64,000 bases of DNA from Doryteuthis pealeii (GCA_023376005.1 CM042139.1:138016280-138080279), one strand, 5' to 3'. Shown: positions 37,385 to 47,182, numbered from the stretch's first letter. The notes: generated by a model from the sequence alone, not told the origin. Numbers and translations are program-made.

Positions 37385-37830
37385 CCTGACGGCTGGGCTT
37401 GTAGATTACACTGCGCCTCTGCAGAGAGGTAGACCCAACCCTGGCCATCTGTTGGCCGTCGGTGATGCCCAGTCATTCTTAAGGATGGAATCCTGCTGAC
37501 TGATATCCCTTATATGCAACACTTCAATTCGCGGCATACTCGGGCTGGAAGGGTGGTCGGAGAGGCCACTGATCAATCGGCTGTTCACATTCTTGTTCCG
37601 AAGGTATTGCACTTATGACAACCTTCCAACATATGTTATCATACATTTCCAAGAAGTCGGTGGCCTGGATTTCTGTGTATTAGGCTAAACTGTTGAATGG
37701 TGAAGTTCCAATTGTGGAAATTTGTGGTATGTTGAGTAGCCCTTCATTGCTATTATTCCCCGGTTCATTCTGACTCGGTGTGGTAGTACATGTTACAATT
37801 AAATACATAAAAATGAGTTTACAAATGGTT
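37385..37830 (+). repeat. Dispersed repeat R1, 5' and central parts
   Basis: Plus-strand copy starting in the GC-rich 5' part (GCGCCTCTGCAGAG at 37411-37424) through GATCAATCGG (37570), GAATGGTGAAGTTCC and TTCATTGCTAT. It lacks the shared tail. Open frames on the minus strand over it are not genes. Confidence 0.75.
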
Positions 37831-37981
37831 TAAAGCTTCTCTTCAGCTACACACCACCTCTCTTTAAACCTCCTTCTTTTCATAATATCATCTACGGCCG
37901 TATTTTTTAAAGCCTTAACAGTAAAGTTATCTCTAATCACCTGCTACTATCCTAGCTATTCAGAATCTTTGCTAGGAATTA

Positions 37982-37982
<1 letters not shown>

Positions 37983-38060
<78 letters not shown>

Positions 38061-38061
38061 G

Positions 38062-38105
<44 letters not shown>

Positions 38106-38170
38106 TATATAGATATATAGATATATATAACTATTTACTAAGCGTAGCTTAAAGCAAACAAGGCCAGAAG

Positions 38171-38201
<31 letters not shown>
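37983..38201. repeat. AT and GA compound microsatellites
   Basis: AT (37983-38030), GA (38031-38058), AT (38061-38084), GA (38085-38104), then AT (38172-38201). Confidence 0.95.
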
Positions 38202-38204
<3 letters not shown>

Positions 38205-38365
38205 TCCCACTTTGGTCGAGCACTTTAAATAGGGATTTAATAGCGGATTCACCGTATCTGGCGCGCAGCTAAACCTCGCTTTGTTTACAAATGTTTGAGG
38301 CCTCTAGTGAATTCATTTCCGCTTAGAAATGTAGTGATTAAATATTCTCCTATATTTGACAGCTG

Positions 38366-38496
38366 CCTCTGGCCGTATGGGTAAGAGGTTCGGCGAACGA
38401 AAGTTCATTCGGGTCTCAAACCCGGCCAGGGGTAGCAGTTAACGGTATAACCACACTGATGAGAAGTGATACTTCGAAACACGTATCTGTGGATTA

Positions 38497-38534
<38 letters not shown>
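38366..38534 (+). mobile_element. Hammerhead-bearing SINE with AT tail
   Basis: tRNA-like head: A-box-like TGGCCGTATGGGTAAGAGG (38376) and T-arm-like CGGGTCTCAAACCCGG (38410-38425), closed by imperfectly complementary CTGCC..CTGGCCG and GGCCAGGGGTAGCAG. A complete hammerhead motif (38451-38492) starts 13-14 bases later. Only about six bases separate it from an AT array (38498-38534), which serves as the tail. Confidence 0.8.
38451..38492 (+). ncRNA. Hammerhead ribozyme motif in a SINE
   Basis: CCACA (helix I), CTGATGA (38456-38462), perfect five-pair stem II GAAGT-GAT-ACTTC... (38463-38475), GAAA (38476-38479), a seven-base segment ending in T, cleavage-position C at 38487, then TGTGG (38488-38492), complementary to CCACA. 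Helix III would be only the A-U pair, which is weak but known for retroelement hammerheads. Activity may require dimers. Confidence 0.65.
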
Positions 38535-38538
<4 letters not shown>

Positions 38539-38562
38539 GGCAGCATTTTTTCATTTATTCAT

Positions 38563-38764
38563 GTTGAATTAAACAAAAGACACATCACCGGTTTAACAAT
38601 ACTTGTACTCGGGACATGAACTTTAACAATAATTGTACTCGGGACATGAATTTTGGTGGACTAATCCACGAATTCCACCCAAATATTAAAAAGTTGGCCT
38701 GAAAATTTGAAAAAATCACAAATAAAATTGTTAAACAGGAGATGTGTCTTTTGTTTAATTCAAC
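38563..38764. mobile_element. Fold-back/TIR element with internal tandem
   Basis: GTTGAATTAAACAAAAGACA at 38563 is the exact complement of the right end (38745-38764). The arms continue as CATC(A/T)CC...TTTAACAAT for about 40 bp. Inside, a 30-bp unit containing TTGTACTCGGGACATGAA is repeated twice. No open frame of note. Confidence 0.75.
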
Positions 38765-38777
38765 ACACATGCACACA

Positions 38778-38868
<91 letters not shown>

Positions 38869-38962
38869 TAACCACGGGTGGAAATGGACCATAATGGCTA
38901 TACCCCCGGTATCCGGTATTTAAGTTTTTTTTTCTCTACAAATATATATATATATATATATA
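38765..38962. repeat. (CA)n and (AT)n arrays
   Basis: CA (38772-38817), AT (38818-38864), then AT again at 38942-38962. Confidence 0.95.
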
Positions 38963-39329
38963 ACGGCTCGACTTAAAAATATTCGTTGATCAAAATCAAT
39001 TCAGTATTTCTGCAAGTACCGTAATGCAGACTCGATACTTTAACATACATAGCGTCGGTCAGCTACAATGGTGGTGGCTCTTTGTCGGATTGGGAATAAA
39101 AGACACAAAAATACGCTACTTGTTTTAGCGTTAGTACTTTTTGCTGTTTTATTTCATTCAGTCCACACTATGGTCCATGAAAGCAGAAAGAAATGGATAA
39201 TGAATACTATATGATAACTTCTTTGTTAGTAGAGGCACAGCGTTCTTCCTGAATTATTGCTAGTTGGTCTCCCCACGCAGCAAACGCTAATCTCCTCACA
39301 CCCCAGCCAACAAAAAATAGACCTAATCC

Positions 39330-39403
<74 letters not shown>

Positions 39404-39774
39404 TGTGATTCACAGCACACGCACTCCCACATTCGCCACACATGTGTAACATATTCACGACAAGATTACCTATTCCCAGACGGCTAGATCAAGCGTATCA
39501 TGCTACTGCAATCACAGTGGAAGGGAAACGGATTTCTGCTACCGCTCGCCTAGGTAGTCACTTGTTTATAATGTAACACCTTGGTAAGTCAACTACTCTA
39601 GAAGGAGTTGGCAATAGGAACTACTTCTTACAGTTGCACCTTTTTCAAGGAAATCAATAGGGATATGTCCTTACATGTCTATTCACTAACTGCCATTTCG
39701 GACTATTTTCATTAGCCTAGAGTCGTTGTTTCCACTCTATGATAGTTGTATCTATACAACTGTACGGGTGAATC
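38963..39774. other. No recognised gene; long AT array
   Basis: An AT array spans 39332-39402. The frames crossing it on both strands are repeat translations flanked by short unique sequence. Confidence 0.6.
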
Positions 39775-39965
39775 ATTTAAACTCTAATAAAACGCCTAGA
39801 GAATAAGATAGATGAAAGGCACACAAGAATGTCCCTGTACTGGACACAGCACTCCACAGGAATAAGACGGACAAGATGTGCTGAACACTACTGGAGAAGC
39901 AAGGACGAACTCATAACATTTACATATCAGTTCTGTTCAGATCCTGAAAGACACGGATTTTTCAA
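39775..39965 (+). mobile_element. LINE family A, C-terminal scrap
   Basis: Translations in two frames give RLENKIDERHTRMSLYW and RRTRCAEHYWRSKDELI, matching the LINE-A segment at 60345-60520. The central part is deleted. Confidence 0.65.
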
Positions 39966-40138
39966 CCTGGGCTTATCTATCGCAAAAAGCATAACACATG
40001 AACACAAAATTAGAATAAATCTGAAGATGGATAAAAAATAAAAAAAATTTAAAAAAAGTCACCCATAATTTTGATCTTCTTCCCCCTTACTCACCCAATC
40101 CCATTGCCTTTATCCCCCTCTTTCACCCCTCTTTATTC

Positions 40139-40540
40139 ATGTTTTTATATATATTTGTACTTTCCTGTGTAGGTCTGTTAGTGTATACTCATTTTTATTT
40201 ATGTGTATGTATGTGCGTTTATGTATGTTTATGTTTATCTATATGTATATTTATGTTTATATGTATTCTCGCAATGGATTGCATATTTATATGTATATGT
40301 ACTCATGTACGTATATATTCATGTCTTTATATATATATGTATATGTATGTGTGCATATGTATGTATTTATATATGTATATATGTATATTCACATACATGT
40401 ATTGCTGTTTACGTATGTATCTGTGTCTTTATGTATATGTAGATGCTTGCGCATGTGTATGTGTGTATGTATCTATATATGTGTTTATATGCATATATAT
40501 ACTTTTATATCCATCCACTTTCCCACCCCCAACTCACCTA
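40139..40540. repeat. TATG/TGTA-rich degenerate simple repeat
   Basis: Long stretch dominated by TATG, TGTA and TTTA words. It opens all three plus frames (up to 225 codons) with Tyr/Val/Cys/Met-rich translations that I regard as artefacts. Confidence 0.85.
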
Positions 40541-40621
40541 ACCTCCCCTGTTGACCCTCATTTGGTGACCTCCTCTGTTGACCCTCATTTTGTGACCTCC
40601 CCTGTTGACCCTCATTCGGTG
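40541..40621 (+). repeat. 27-bp minisatellite, three units
   Basis: Three successive units beginning ACCTCCCCTGTTGACCCTCA at 40541, 40568 and 40595, with one to three substitutions. A possible fourth start at 40622 is lost. Confidence 0.85.
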
Positions 40622-41055
40622 ATCTACTTGGCCATATCCCACATACTAACAAACAGGTTTGATTCTGATTTATGGTCATCTGACCACCCCTTTTATTACT
40701 CCTATTTGCTACTTCCTCTAAATCTCTCTCCAAGAAAGGCTACTCCCCTCCCCTATCAGGTATCTCTCTACGTACATTTTTTTCTACCTACCTCCCTCAA
40801 CTCTCTTCCCATCTGATTTCCTTCTCATATCCCCAAAGATGTCCCCTATAACCAATCAAATCTTTCCCTCACCACAAAACTTACCTACTTCCCCCTTCTA
40901 TAAACACTTGTATGATCTGAGTAATCCAATAAAAGCTGAAGAAGCCGAGTTCAAAACTCCAGCGAAATATGTTACACATTTTTGTCTGAGTTTTGTTCTT
41001 TCATTCCTTATATTTTACCTCATTCTGTCGGATTCATTCCAACCCCCTTTTACTC
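40622..41055 (+). other. CT-rich segment ending in a hammerhead-like motif
   Basis: Pyrimidine-rich unique DNA. At 40936-40942 CTGAAGA (matching CUGANGA) is followed by AGCCGAG...CTCCAGC, able to form an imperfect stem, and GAAA (40974-40977). Layout matches the motifs at 23160-23310 and 43886-43920. Functional status is doubtful. Confidence 0.4.
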
Positions 41056-41060
41056 TCTCT

Positions 41061-41120
41061 CTCTCACACACACACATACACACACACACATATATATATA
41101 TATATATGTTCTCTCTCTCT

Positions 41121-41166
<46 letters not shown>

Positions 41167-41220
41167 GTGTATGTGTGGTTGTGAGTGTGTGTGTGCGTGA
41201 ATGTGTGTCTGTGTGTGTGG
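41061..41220. repeat. CT, CA, AT and GT compound arrays
   Basis: Short CT, CA (41070-41091), AT (41092-41107), CT (41109-41162) and GT-rich (41163-41220) runs. Confidence 0.95.
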
Positions 41221-41489
41221 GTGACTAAGGTGAGAGCACCTGTTAATGGGTTTTTCAATTAGGTGTGGAAGTTGTTCTTTTCAAAGTGTATTTGTTTATT
41301 TTCTATTTTTATACGTGTTGGTGACTCCTACATCTTACCTGGATTAGATGTCAAGTCTTATACTAAGTCCAACTTTTTATAAATTTTTTAGTCCATCATT
41401 TGTATTTATTTATTTTTTTTTTTTGATTACCAATTTTATGTTACTGCCTTTTCTAAATTCTTTCACCGATTGTGAGTTTAGATCTCTAT

Positions 41490-41508
41490 CTGTCTGTCTA
41501 TCTATCTA

Positions 41509-41586
<78 letters not shown>

Positions 41587-41610
41587 TGTTTGTGTGTATG
41601 TGTGCGTGAG
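41490..41610. repeat. (CTAT)n, (AT)n and (GT)n
   Basis: CTAT/CT (41490-41522), AT (41523-41546), GT (41547-41608). The stretch 41613-42420 that follows holds no recognised feature. Confidence 0.9.
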
Positions 41611-42420
41611 TTTATAAATTCTATACAAAACTAAATCAAATATTTAAAAACTAAGTTGATAACTAGTATTTTCAACATTTTCTTCCTTTACATGCATTAA
41701 TCACCATACTCACTGAATAAAAAAAAAACATTAAAAACAAAACTTCCTACTGATACATAGAAAAATACCTACAGACATCGATGCATTAGTGTATTTTTCT
41801 TCTATTCGACATTCAGAGTAAAATACAATTTTAAATATTAAAAATCCCGTGCCGATTTCACTGCAATCAATAAATACGAAAATACATATACAAAAGCATA
41901 AATATAAGTTCAACAAGTTATGCAAACAGTTGTAGGAGTTTGTATTTAAAAGAAAACAATGAAATTAGTCTTGTCAGACGATACATCAATAATACTTACA
42001 GTTTCAACGATGTAACTGAATATACAACTCATGTGCGTCGAATTTTCAACATTTAAATAAAAACCAGCACTAAACATTTTAATATTTTAGTATCTGAAAT
42101 GTTCACTATTTAGTTCAATTTCTCCTTCTAATTTATCATCATATAATGACATTACATGTATCATTGGCAGCTCAAAATTTGAAAAAAAATATGTACACCA
42201 CACATATTTATTTTTCAGGAAAATATGTTTCGTTGTTTGTTCAATTCTATGGTAAATGATATTCACAGGTATCTCAAATTATAAATGTATATCTATGATA
42301 TTCAAGGCAAAATTATACGTAACACAAAATATGATTAGAAAAAAACATTTAAACTCCAGAATTTGGGAATACTGCAATAAGTTTTTTTTTTTAAATAGAC
42401 AAGAACATCGCATATTATTA

Positions 42421-42543
42421 TACTACCTTCAAGTCACGCTGAAACCACGGGATTTTCGATAGATCACCGAAGTTAAACAACAATAAGCCTGTTCAATACT
42501 TAATTGGGTGACCACTTAAGCAACAACATGTACTGTTTGCAAC
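42421..42543 (+). pseudogene. 5S-rRNA-derived sequence
   Basis: CAAGTCACGCTGAAACCACGG, GATCACCGAAGTTAAACAAC, CCTGTTCAATACTTAATTGG, GTGACCACTTAAGCAACAAC and TACTGTTTGC are in 5S rRNA order and spacing (about 120 bp). Substitutions in the internal promoter make it a 5S pseudogene or a SINE head. The shared tail was not found downstream. Confidence 0.75.
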
Positions 42544-42678
42544 CTTAGACCTGTGTTTATGAGAGTTTCAATTTCTCTCTTGAAGTTTCCTTTCTTGGCT
42601 ATATCCATGTCTTCTCTAGTTTTTTGCTTGAAGGAACCTTACAGTTGCTTACCTTCCCATTTCTGTTTTCCATTTTTT

Positions 42679-42680
<2 letters not shown>

Positions 42681-42723
<43 letters not shown>

Positions 42724-42731
42724 ATATAATA
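42681..42731. repeat. (AT)n microsatellite
   Basis: AT array with one TT interruption. Confidence 0.95.
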
Positions 42732-42756
42732 TTGTAATTGATGATACTAGCTGCTG

Positions 42757-42982
42757 TAACTATTATTATTATTTACTCCTTTTGAGTTTTCACATCAGTG
42801 TTAGCTGATGGTCTTTCACTGGAGTCTGAGTGACAGCAAGTCTCCTCAGGTCTCCGGGACTCTTCTGAGTATTCTGGCAGATTGCAGCTGTGCAGTGTTC
42901 TGAATGGTTTCAACCCTTCCTCTGATTTCCAAACATTCCAGATCCTTTTCTAATCCTTTTAGGAACTCTTCTTCTTCTTCTT

Positions 42983-43069
<87 letters not shown>

Positions 43070-43650
43070 TCTTCAATCCTTGGGAGCTTTTCACCGTGAG
43101 GGTGAAAAGCTTCCAAGCTGGTAGTCTTTCACTGGAGACTGAGTGACCGTATGTCCCTTCAGGTTTCCAGGATGCATCGGAGTTTTCTAACCGATCTCAA
43201 CACTGTAATTGTTTCGATGACCCTGATTATTCTTCTGATTTCAAATTTATCCAGACTTTTTTTTCTAAAAGCTCGGGGACCGTTCCAAGGATATCAATTA
43301 CAATTGGTCGAACTTATGTTTTTCTGTTTATTATTTGTGACATTTGCAAGTTTTTCTTTCTAACTGTTGGCTTTTCCCTGAAGTTTGAATGACAGACATT
43401 AACCACAGGTTTTAGGACTCTTCCCAGTATTCAAGCTGATTTTAACAGTTTCTGTTTGTAAATAATTTCACTCTTTACTCTGAACTTAATTTCAATCCGT
43501 CTCTTTTCCCAAGACTTTTGGTGGCCATTCCATGTACTTCAACTACAATTAGTATCACAGTCACATTCAGCTTTCAGGGATTTTTCAAGTCTCTAACAAG
43601 ATCCGTGTATTTGTGCTGCTTTTGGTATTTTCAATTTTGGTATTTTCACT
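42757..43650 (-). mobile_element. Three successive LINE-B 3' ends
   Basis: Three minus-strand 3' ends in one direction. They start near 42757 (short ATT tail, CACTGGAGTCTGAGTGACAGC), near 43070 (ATT/TTC array 42969-43069, then CACTGGAGACTGAGTGACCG) and near 43370 (CCCTGAAGTTTGAATGACAG). Each continues into diverged coding sequence of the C-terminal VxVIGxLGTIPK...LLGTARILRK region. Could be nested insertion of 3' ends or tandem duplication. Confidence 0.7.
42969..43069. repeat. (TTC)n then (TTA)n
   Basis: Trinucleotide arrays; the TTA part is the plus-strand view of an (AAT)-type tail. It codes for Ser, Tyr, Ile or Arg runs in different frames. Confidence 0.95.
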
Positions 43651-43774
43651 TTATCGTCTGCCGGAACGGAAAATTCCACTCTATAAGTGTCCCTCAACCT
43701 TTTTTGGTACCTATTAGTACTTTTGGTTTCTATTTTACTATAGTAGATTGAATAAAGGGTTTAGTTCGAAGTTC

Positions 43775-43935
43775 AGGGAAGGCTCCAGATAACGACGTGA
43801 AGGCTCTCGAGTTCTAGAAGTAGGTTTCCGGGTTCAAAGAGAAGGTTCTCAAGTTCGAGAAGGTTCTCGACTCCGAAGGAAATACCTGAAGAAAGCCGGA
43901 GGGCACATCAGCCGAAACGTCGTGCAGAAAACAAT
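43775..43935 (+). repeat. Short GA-rich minisatellite and hammerhead-like motif
   Basis: Repeats of a TTCTCGAGTTC(G/T)AGAA-like word (43803-43875), then CTGAAGA (43886-43892), AAGCCGG...CAGC, CGAAAC (43913-43918). The arrangement matches the sequence after Penelope-like elements. Confidence 0.45.
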
Positions 43936-43994
43936 TAATGACGAGGACAATAGTCCGAATAATAGAAATAATAAACTTTTTTTTTTACTTTCTA

Positions 43995-44400
43995 GGGTTC
44001 AAAAAATGCTACACGGCCCTCTCCGATCAATCGGCTTGTCATGTCAAGCCCTAGCATCTAAATGATTGCCCAACCCTATTGTCCTTATTGCTACCCCCAA
44101 CCGTTTTTATCATATATGTGCTAGAAGGCCGTGGCTGTGGGTCTTCCTGTCCTGGGAATGATGTTAAACTCTATCTGATGGTGAGGTTTCAGTTCTGGAG
44201 GTCTGGGGAATGTGGATCACCCCTTCATCACCATTGCTCTCTTATCCACTTGAATCCGGAGTAGTCCCATCTATGGATTAAATAGAAAAATGTGTTTATA
44301 AAAAAGATTGATTATCCATTAAGAATTAATTTATTTCAAAACGTTGTCGTTATTAAATGACCCACCGTGGTTGCTATGCCGTAAAACAAAACAAACCAAA
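43995..44400 (+). repeat. Dispersed repeat R1, central part and tail
   Basis: From CTCTCCGATCAATCGG (44013) through TCTATCTGATGGTGAGG (44172) to ATTAAATGACCCACCG (44351) and TATGCCGTAAAAC (44375). Nearly collinear with 14046-14392 but longer at the 5' side. Confidence 0.8.
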
Positions 44401-44802
44401 CATGGACAAACATCAATCTCTTGAACAATTACCAGTGGATCCCCTATACAAAACCCGTGCTTTAGATTACGAAAATATCAGTGAGTTGAAAAAAAGGAAA
44501 AATGCTTCTTTGAAAAAAATTAATGTATTCGGCCATTTTTTCTTTTCAAATCCCCACTTTTATACAATGTATTTTATTTGATTGTTCTCAGCCGGGTGAT
44601 TAGGTGAAATCATATACAACTAAAAATACAATTATGTATTTTCTTTTTTAAGAGTAACACAACTTGTAAATATTTTAAGAAACATTTAGAGGAACAAAAG
44701 AATCTGACTATTTGTTGAATGATTCTAATTGGGAGAAAAAGATAACTTTTATCGAAAACGTAAAACATGAACAGCATGAACACTACCCAAATGAAAACAA
44801 TG

Positions 44803-44805
<3 letters not shown>
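44401..44805. other. No recognised feature
   Basis: Unique AT-rich DNA with short unsupported frames. Confidence 0.5.
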
Positions 44806-44825
<20 letters not shown>

Positions 44826-44833
<8 letters not shown>

Positions 44834-44985
44834 GATAAGTTGTAAACACGGTTTGTTTGGAATGGCTTTTTGCCGACAATTTTTGGGAGAATATGTGCTT
44901 AATTGGAGTCGTACCTAATTTTGAAAATTAATTAATTAATAATGAATTAGGCGGGAATGCTTATTTAAATGTATGGCTAAACAAA
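44826..44985 (-). mobile_element. Hammerhead-bearing SINE, 3' part, inverted copy
   Basis: Minus copy of the 3' region of the element at 45023-45270, nearly identical over about 105 bp (44885-44985 against 45166-45270). It begins at GATTTGTTTAGCC and ends in an AT array (44807-44833). The head and ribozyme are absent. Confidence 0.85.
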
Positions 44986-45022
44986 TATTAACCTACTCTA
45001 AACAAATCGTAAAATCTAAGAA

Positions 45023-45270
45023 GTCCGTTTGGTGTAGGGGTTATGATATCGGCCTGTCAGCTTGACAGTCCGGTTTCAAATCACGCACAGGGCGATCTTC
45101 CTATCTATAGCTCTGCTGATGAGGCCTAATAAGCCGAAATGTACATACAGAGATTGTTTTTTCTCGATTTGTTTAGCCATACATTTAAATAGGCATTACC
45201 GCCTAATTCATTATTAATTAATTAATTTTCAAAATTAGGTACGACTCCAATTAAGCACATATTCTCCCAA
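45023..45270 (+). mobile_element. Hammerhead-bearing SINE, full copy
   Basis: tRNA-Asp-like head (45023-45092: GTCCGTTTGGTGTAGGGG, CCTGTCAGC, B-box-like CGGTTTCAAATC), a hammerhead motif at 45111-45152, then a 115-bp 3' region with the palindromic AATTAATTAATT block, ending at an AT array (45271). Related copies lie at 12127-12329 and 44826-44985. Confidence 0.85.
45111..45152 (+). ncRNA. Hammerhead ribozyme motif in a SINE
   Basis: CTCTG (45111-45115), CTGATGA (45116-45122), stem II GGC-CTAATAA-GCC (45123-45135), GAAA (45136-45139), TGTACAT giving two pairs of helix III with a GTAC loop, cleavage-position A (45147), CAGAG (45148-45152) complementary to CTCTG. Every invariant position of the type-I hammerhead is present. 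Cleavage would be expected after 45147 if it folds. Confidence 0.75.
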
Positions 45271-45278
45271 ATATATAT

Positions 45279-45330
<52 letters not shown>
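45271..45330. repeat. (AT)n SINE tail
   Basis: AT array with two slips, directly after the SINE 3' end. Confidence 0.95.
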
Positions 45331-45331
<1 letters not shown>

Positions 45332-45387
45332 AATATTGAATTAATGTTGCCATTGACTAGATAATTTGGCATTCTCCGTTTCTGGCA

Positions 45388-45577
45388 TGGGCTGGTGGCC
45401 CAGTTTGTTGAGTCCCCGCTCTTCACGCTGTGGTCCGCTGGCTCAATCTCTAGTGGCGGGATTGTGGTATGCACTGCTGATGAGACCAAAAGGAGGTCGA
45501 AACAGTTGTCCAGTGCTCCAGATGTCGCAAATGGTGTTTGCCGAGTTGTCTGGTCGTGGTAATATGATTCAATTATC

Positions 45578-45632
<55 letters not shown>
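45388..45632 (+). mobile_element. Hammerhead-bearing SINE, second family member, with AT tail
   Basis: tRNA-like head with A-box-like CTGGTGGCCCAGTTTGTTG (45392-45410) and B-box-like TGGCTCAATCTC (45438-45450), a complete hammerhead motif (45471-45516), about 65 bases of 3' sequence, then AT (45583-45632). Its sequence differs from 45023-45270 outside the ribozyme core. Confidence 0.8.
45471..45516 (+). ncRNA. Hammerhead ribozyme motif, canonical
   Basis: GCACTG (45471-45476), CTGATGA (45477-45483), stem II GACC-AAAAGGA-GGTC (45484-45498), GAAA (45499-45502), C-AGTT-G helix III, cleavage triplet GTC (45508-45510), CAGTGC (45511-45516) pairing all six bases with GCACTG. This meets the whole type-I consensus and has the most favourable cleavage triplet. 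Confidence 0.85.
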
Positions 45633-45634
<2 letters not shown>

Positions 45635-45639
45635 CTGTA

Positions 45640-46443
45640 TGTAAGATTAAATGTCTCCGTCAATCTGACATAAAACATTAAAAAGCTTTATTAATTCCTG
45701 TCTATAGAATGTTTTTATCATATTTCCATAAACGTAACGTTGTTTTCTGCGAACTATTATTTAAGAAAAATGTCCATTAACGAGAGAGAAGAAAGAAAAA
45801 CCTAGTTCGCAAATTATAATTCAAAATCAATTTGACAAAATACCACAGCAAATAATCATTCATACTTTTTTGTTTTGTTTTGCAATGAAATTGATTTTTT
45901 TCCACTTGTAAACATTAACAAATAACTCCATCATTATAATTTGCTTGATTTTTGCTTTTCATTTAAGTCTATGAGATAAAAAAGAGAGAGAGAAAGAGAA
46001 AGAATAAATGTCGGTCTAAATCAACTGTACTAATTGCTGTCAACTTGCAGCAACGGGAATCGTAATTAGACAGGCTTAATTCATTTCATAAAAAAAATGA
46101 CAGAAGCAAATCCTGTCCCAATTAAAATTATAGGAATTGAAATCAGTTGATGTTAAGCTGTTTTCAAGTTAAAATTTCTGCAATTTGATTGAAGCACAAG
46201 TCCACAAAACTTTCGGAATTTAATGGACAAAAAAAGAGAGAAACAAATCACCCCTTAGTTGCATTTCAAGTGAAAAAATATCCCTAACATTTTTTAATTA
46301 CTTTAAAGTATTTTCCAAAAAAATATTATGAAGTATAAACAATTCATATTATTTTTACATATTTGATGAAAGACGAATGAGGTGATAGTTGATGGGAAGC
46401 TTTACTGAAATTTAACACGACTCTGTTCAGTATGGGTGGAGCT

Positions 46444-46445
<2 letters not shown>
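45640..46445. other. No recognised feature
   Basis: Unique AT-rich sequence. Confidence 0.5.
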
Positions 46446-46449
<4 letters not shown>

Positions 46450-46511
<62 letters not shown>

Positions 46512-46665
46512 GTTGGAAGATACAGAGGAGACAACTATGGTTGGCTTAATTTGATTTAACCATAAGTCCATAAAACTGAATTTTAGAGTTTAATGAATAG
46601 ATAGATAGATATAGAGAGAGAGACAGAGACAGACAGACAGACAGACAGACAGAGAGACAGACAGA
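46450..46665. repeat. (AT)n, (GATA)n and (GACA)n
   Basis: AT (46450-46511), then GATA/GACA/GAGA runs (46596-46665). Confidence 0.95.
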
Positions 46666-46789
46666 TTACCATTCAGATTTGAGCTGCATCTCAAATGAAA
46701 CAATATCTCGAAAGTGTAATGAAAAACGAACGAGGTGATAGTTGATTTGAAGCTTTATTTAAATATAACTCAAGTCTGGTCAGTTATGG

Positions 46790-47111
46790 TTGGGTCATGG
46801 TTTAATGGTTACTGTCGTATGAAATGGACACGGAAACACGAGTTCAAATCCTGAAGGAGGATGATTGCATTTCACATAGCTCTATTACTCCTGAGAAAGG
46901 TATAAAACCAACTGTTCTCCATTCATCTGTGGGTATATAATAGGGTGGACTGGATCCTTTAATCTTGTTAAGACAACCAGTATATGAGAAAAAAAACTCT
47001 AAATTTAAACCTGTTAAACTCCGCTTAAGAATTAAACTATACAAGGGAAAGAACAATGGTCGAGTTAAACACATATGTAAACATTATTAAAAACACTGAT
47101 AACTCAATCTA

Positions 47112-47176
<65 letters not shown>
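46790..47176 (+). mobile_element. SINE family A, long copy with AT tail
   Basis: tRNA-like head with A-box-like TGGTTTAATGGTTACTG (46798) and B-box-like CGAGTTCAAATCCTG (46839). The body has TGTGGGTATATAATAGGG, a TGGATCCTTTAA segment and AAACCTGTTAAACTCCGCTT (47006), then further sequence ending at AT (47117-47176). It gives the best reading of the family order. Confidence 0.8.

Positions 47177-47182
<6 letters not shown>

Noticed and set aside
40139..40816. 225-codon open frame, hydrophobic and Tyr/Cys-rich
   Set aside because: All three plus frames are open over a TATG-rich simple repeat and a 27-bp minisatellite; composition, not selection, explains it.
45023..45092. Functional tRNA-Asp gene
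   Set aside because: Resembles tRNA-Asp but the arms are mispaired and it is continuous with a SINE body found elsewhere.
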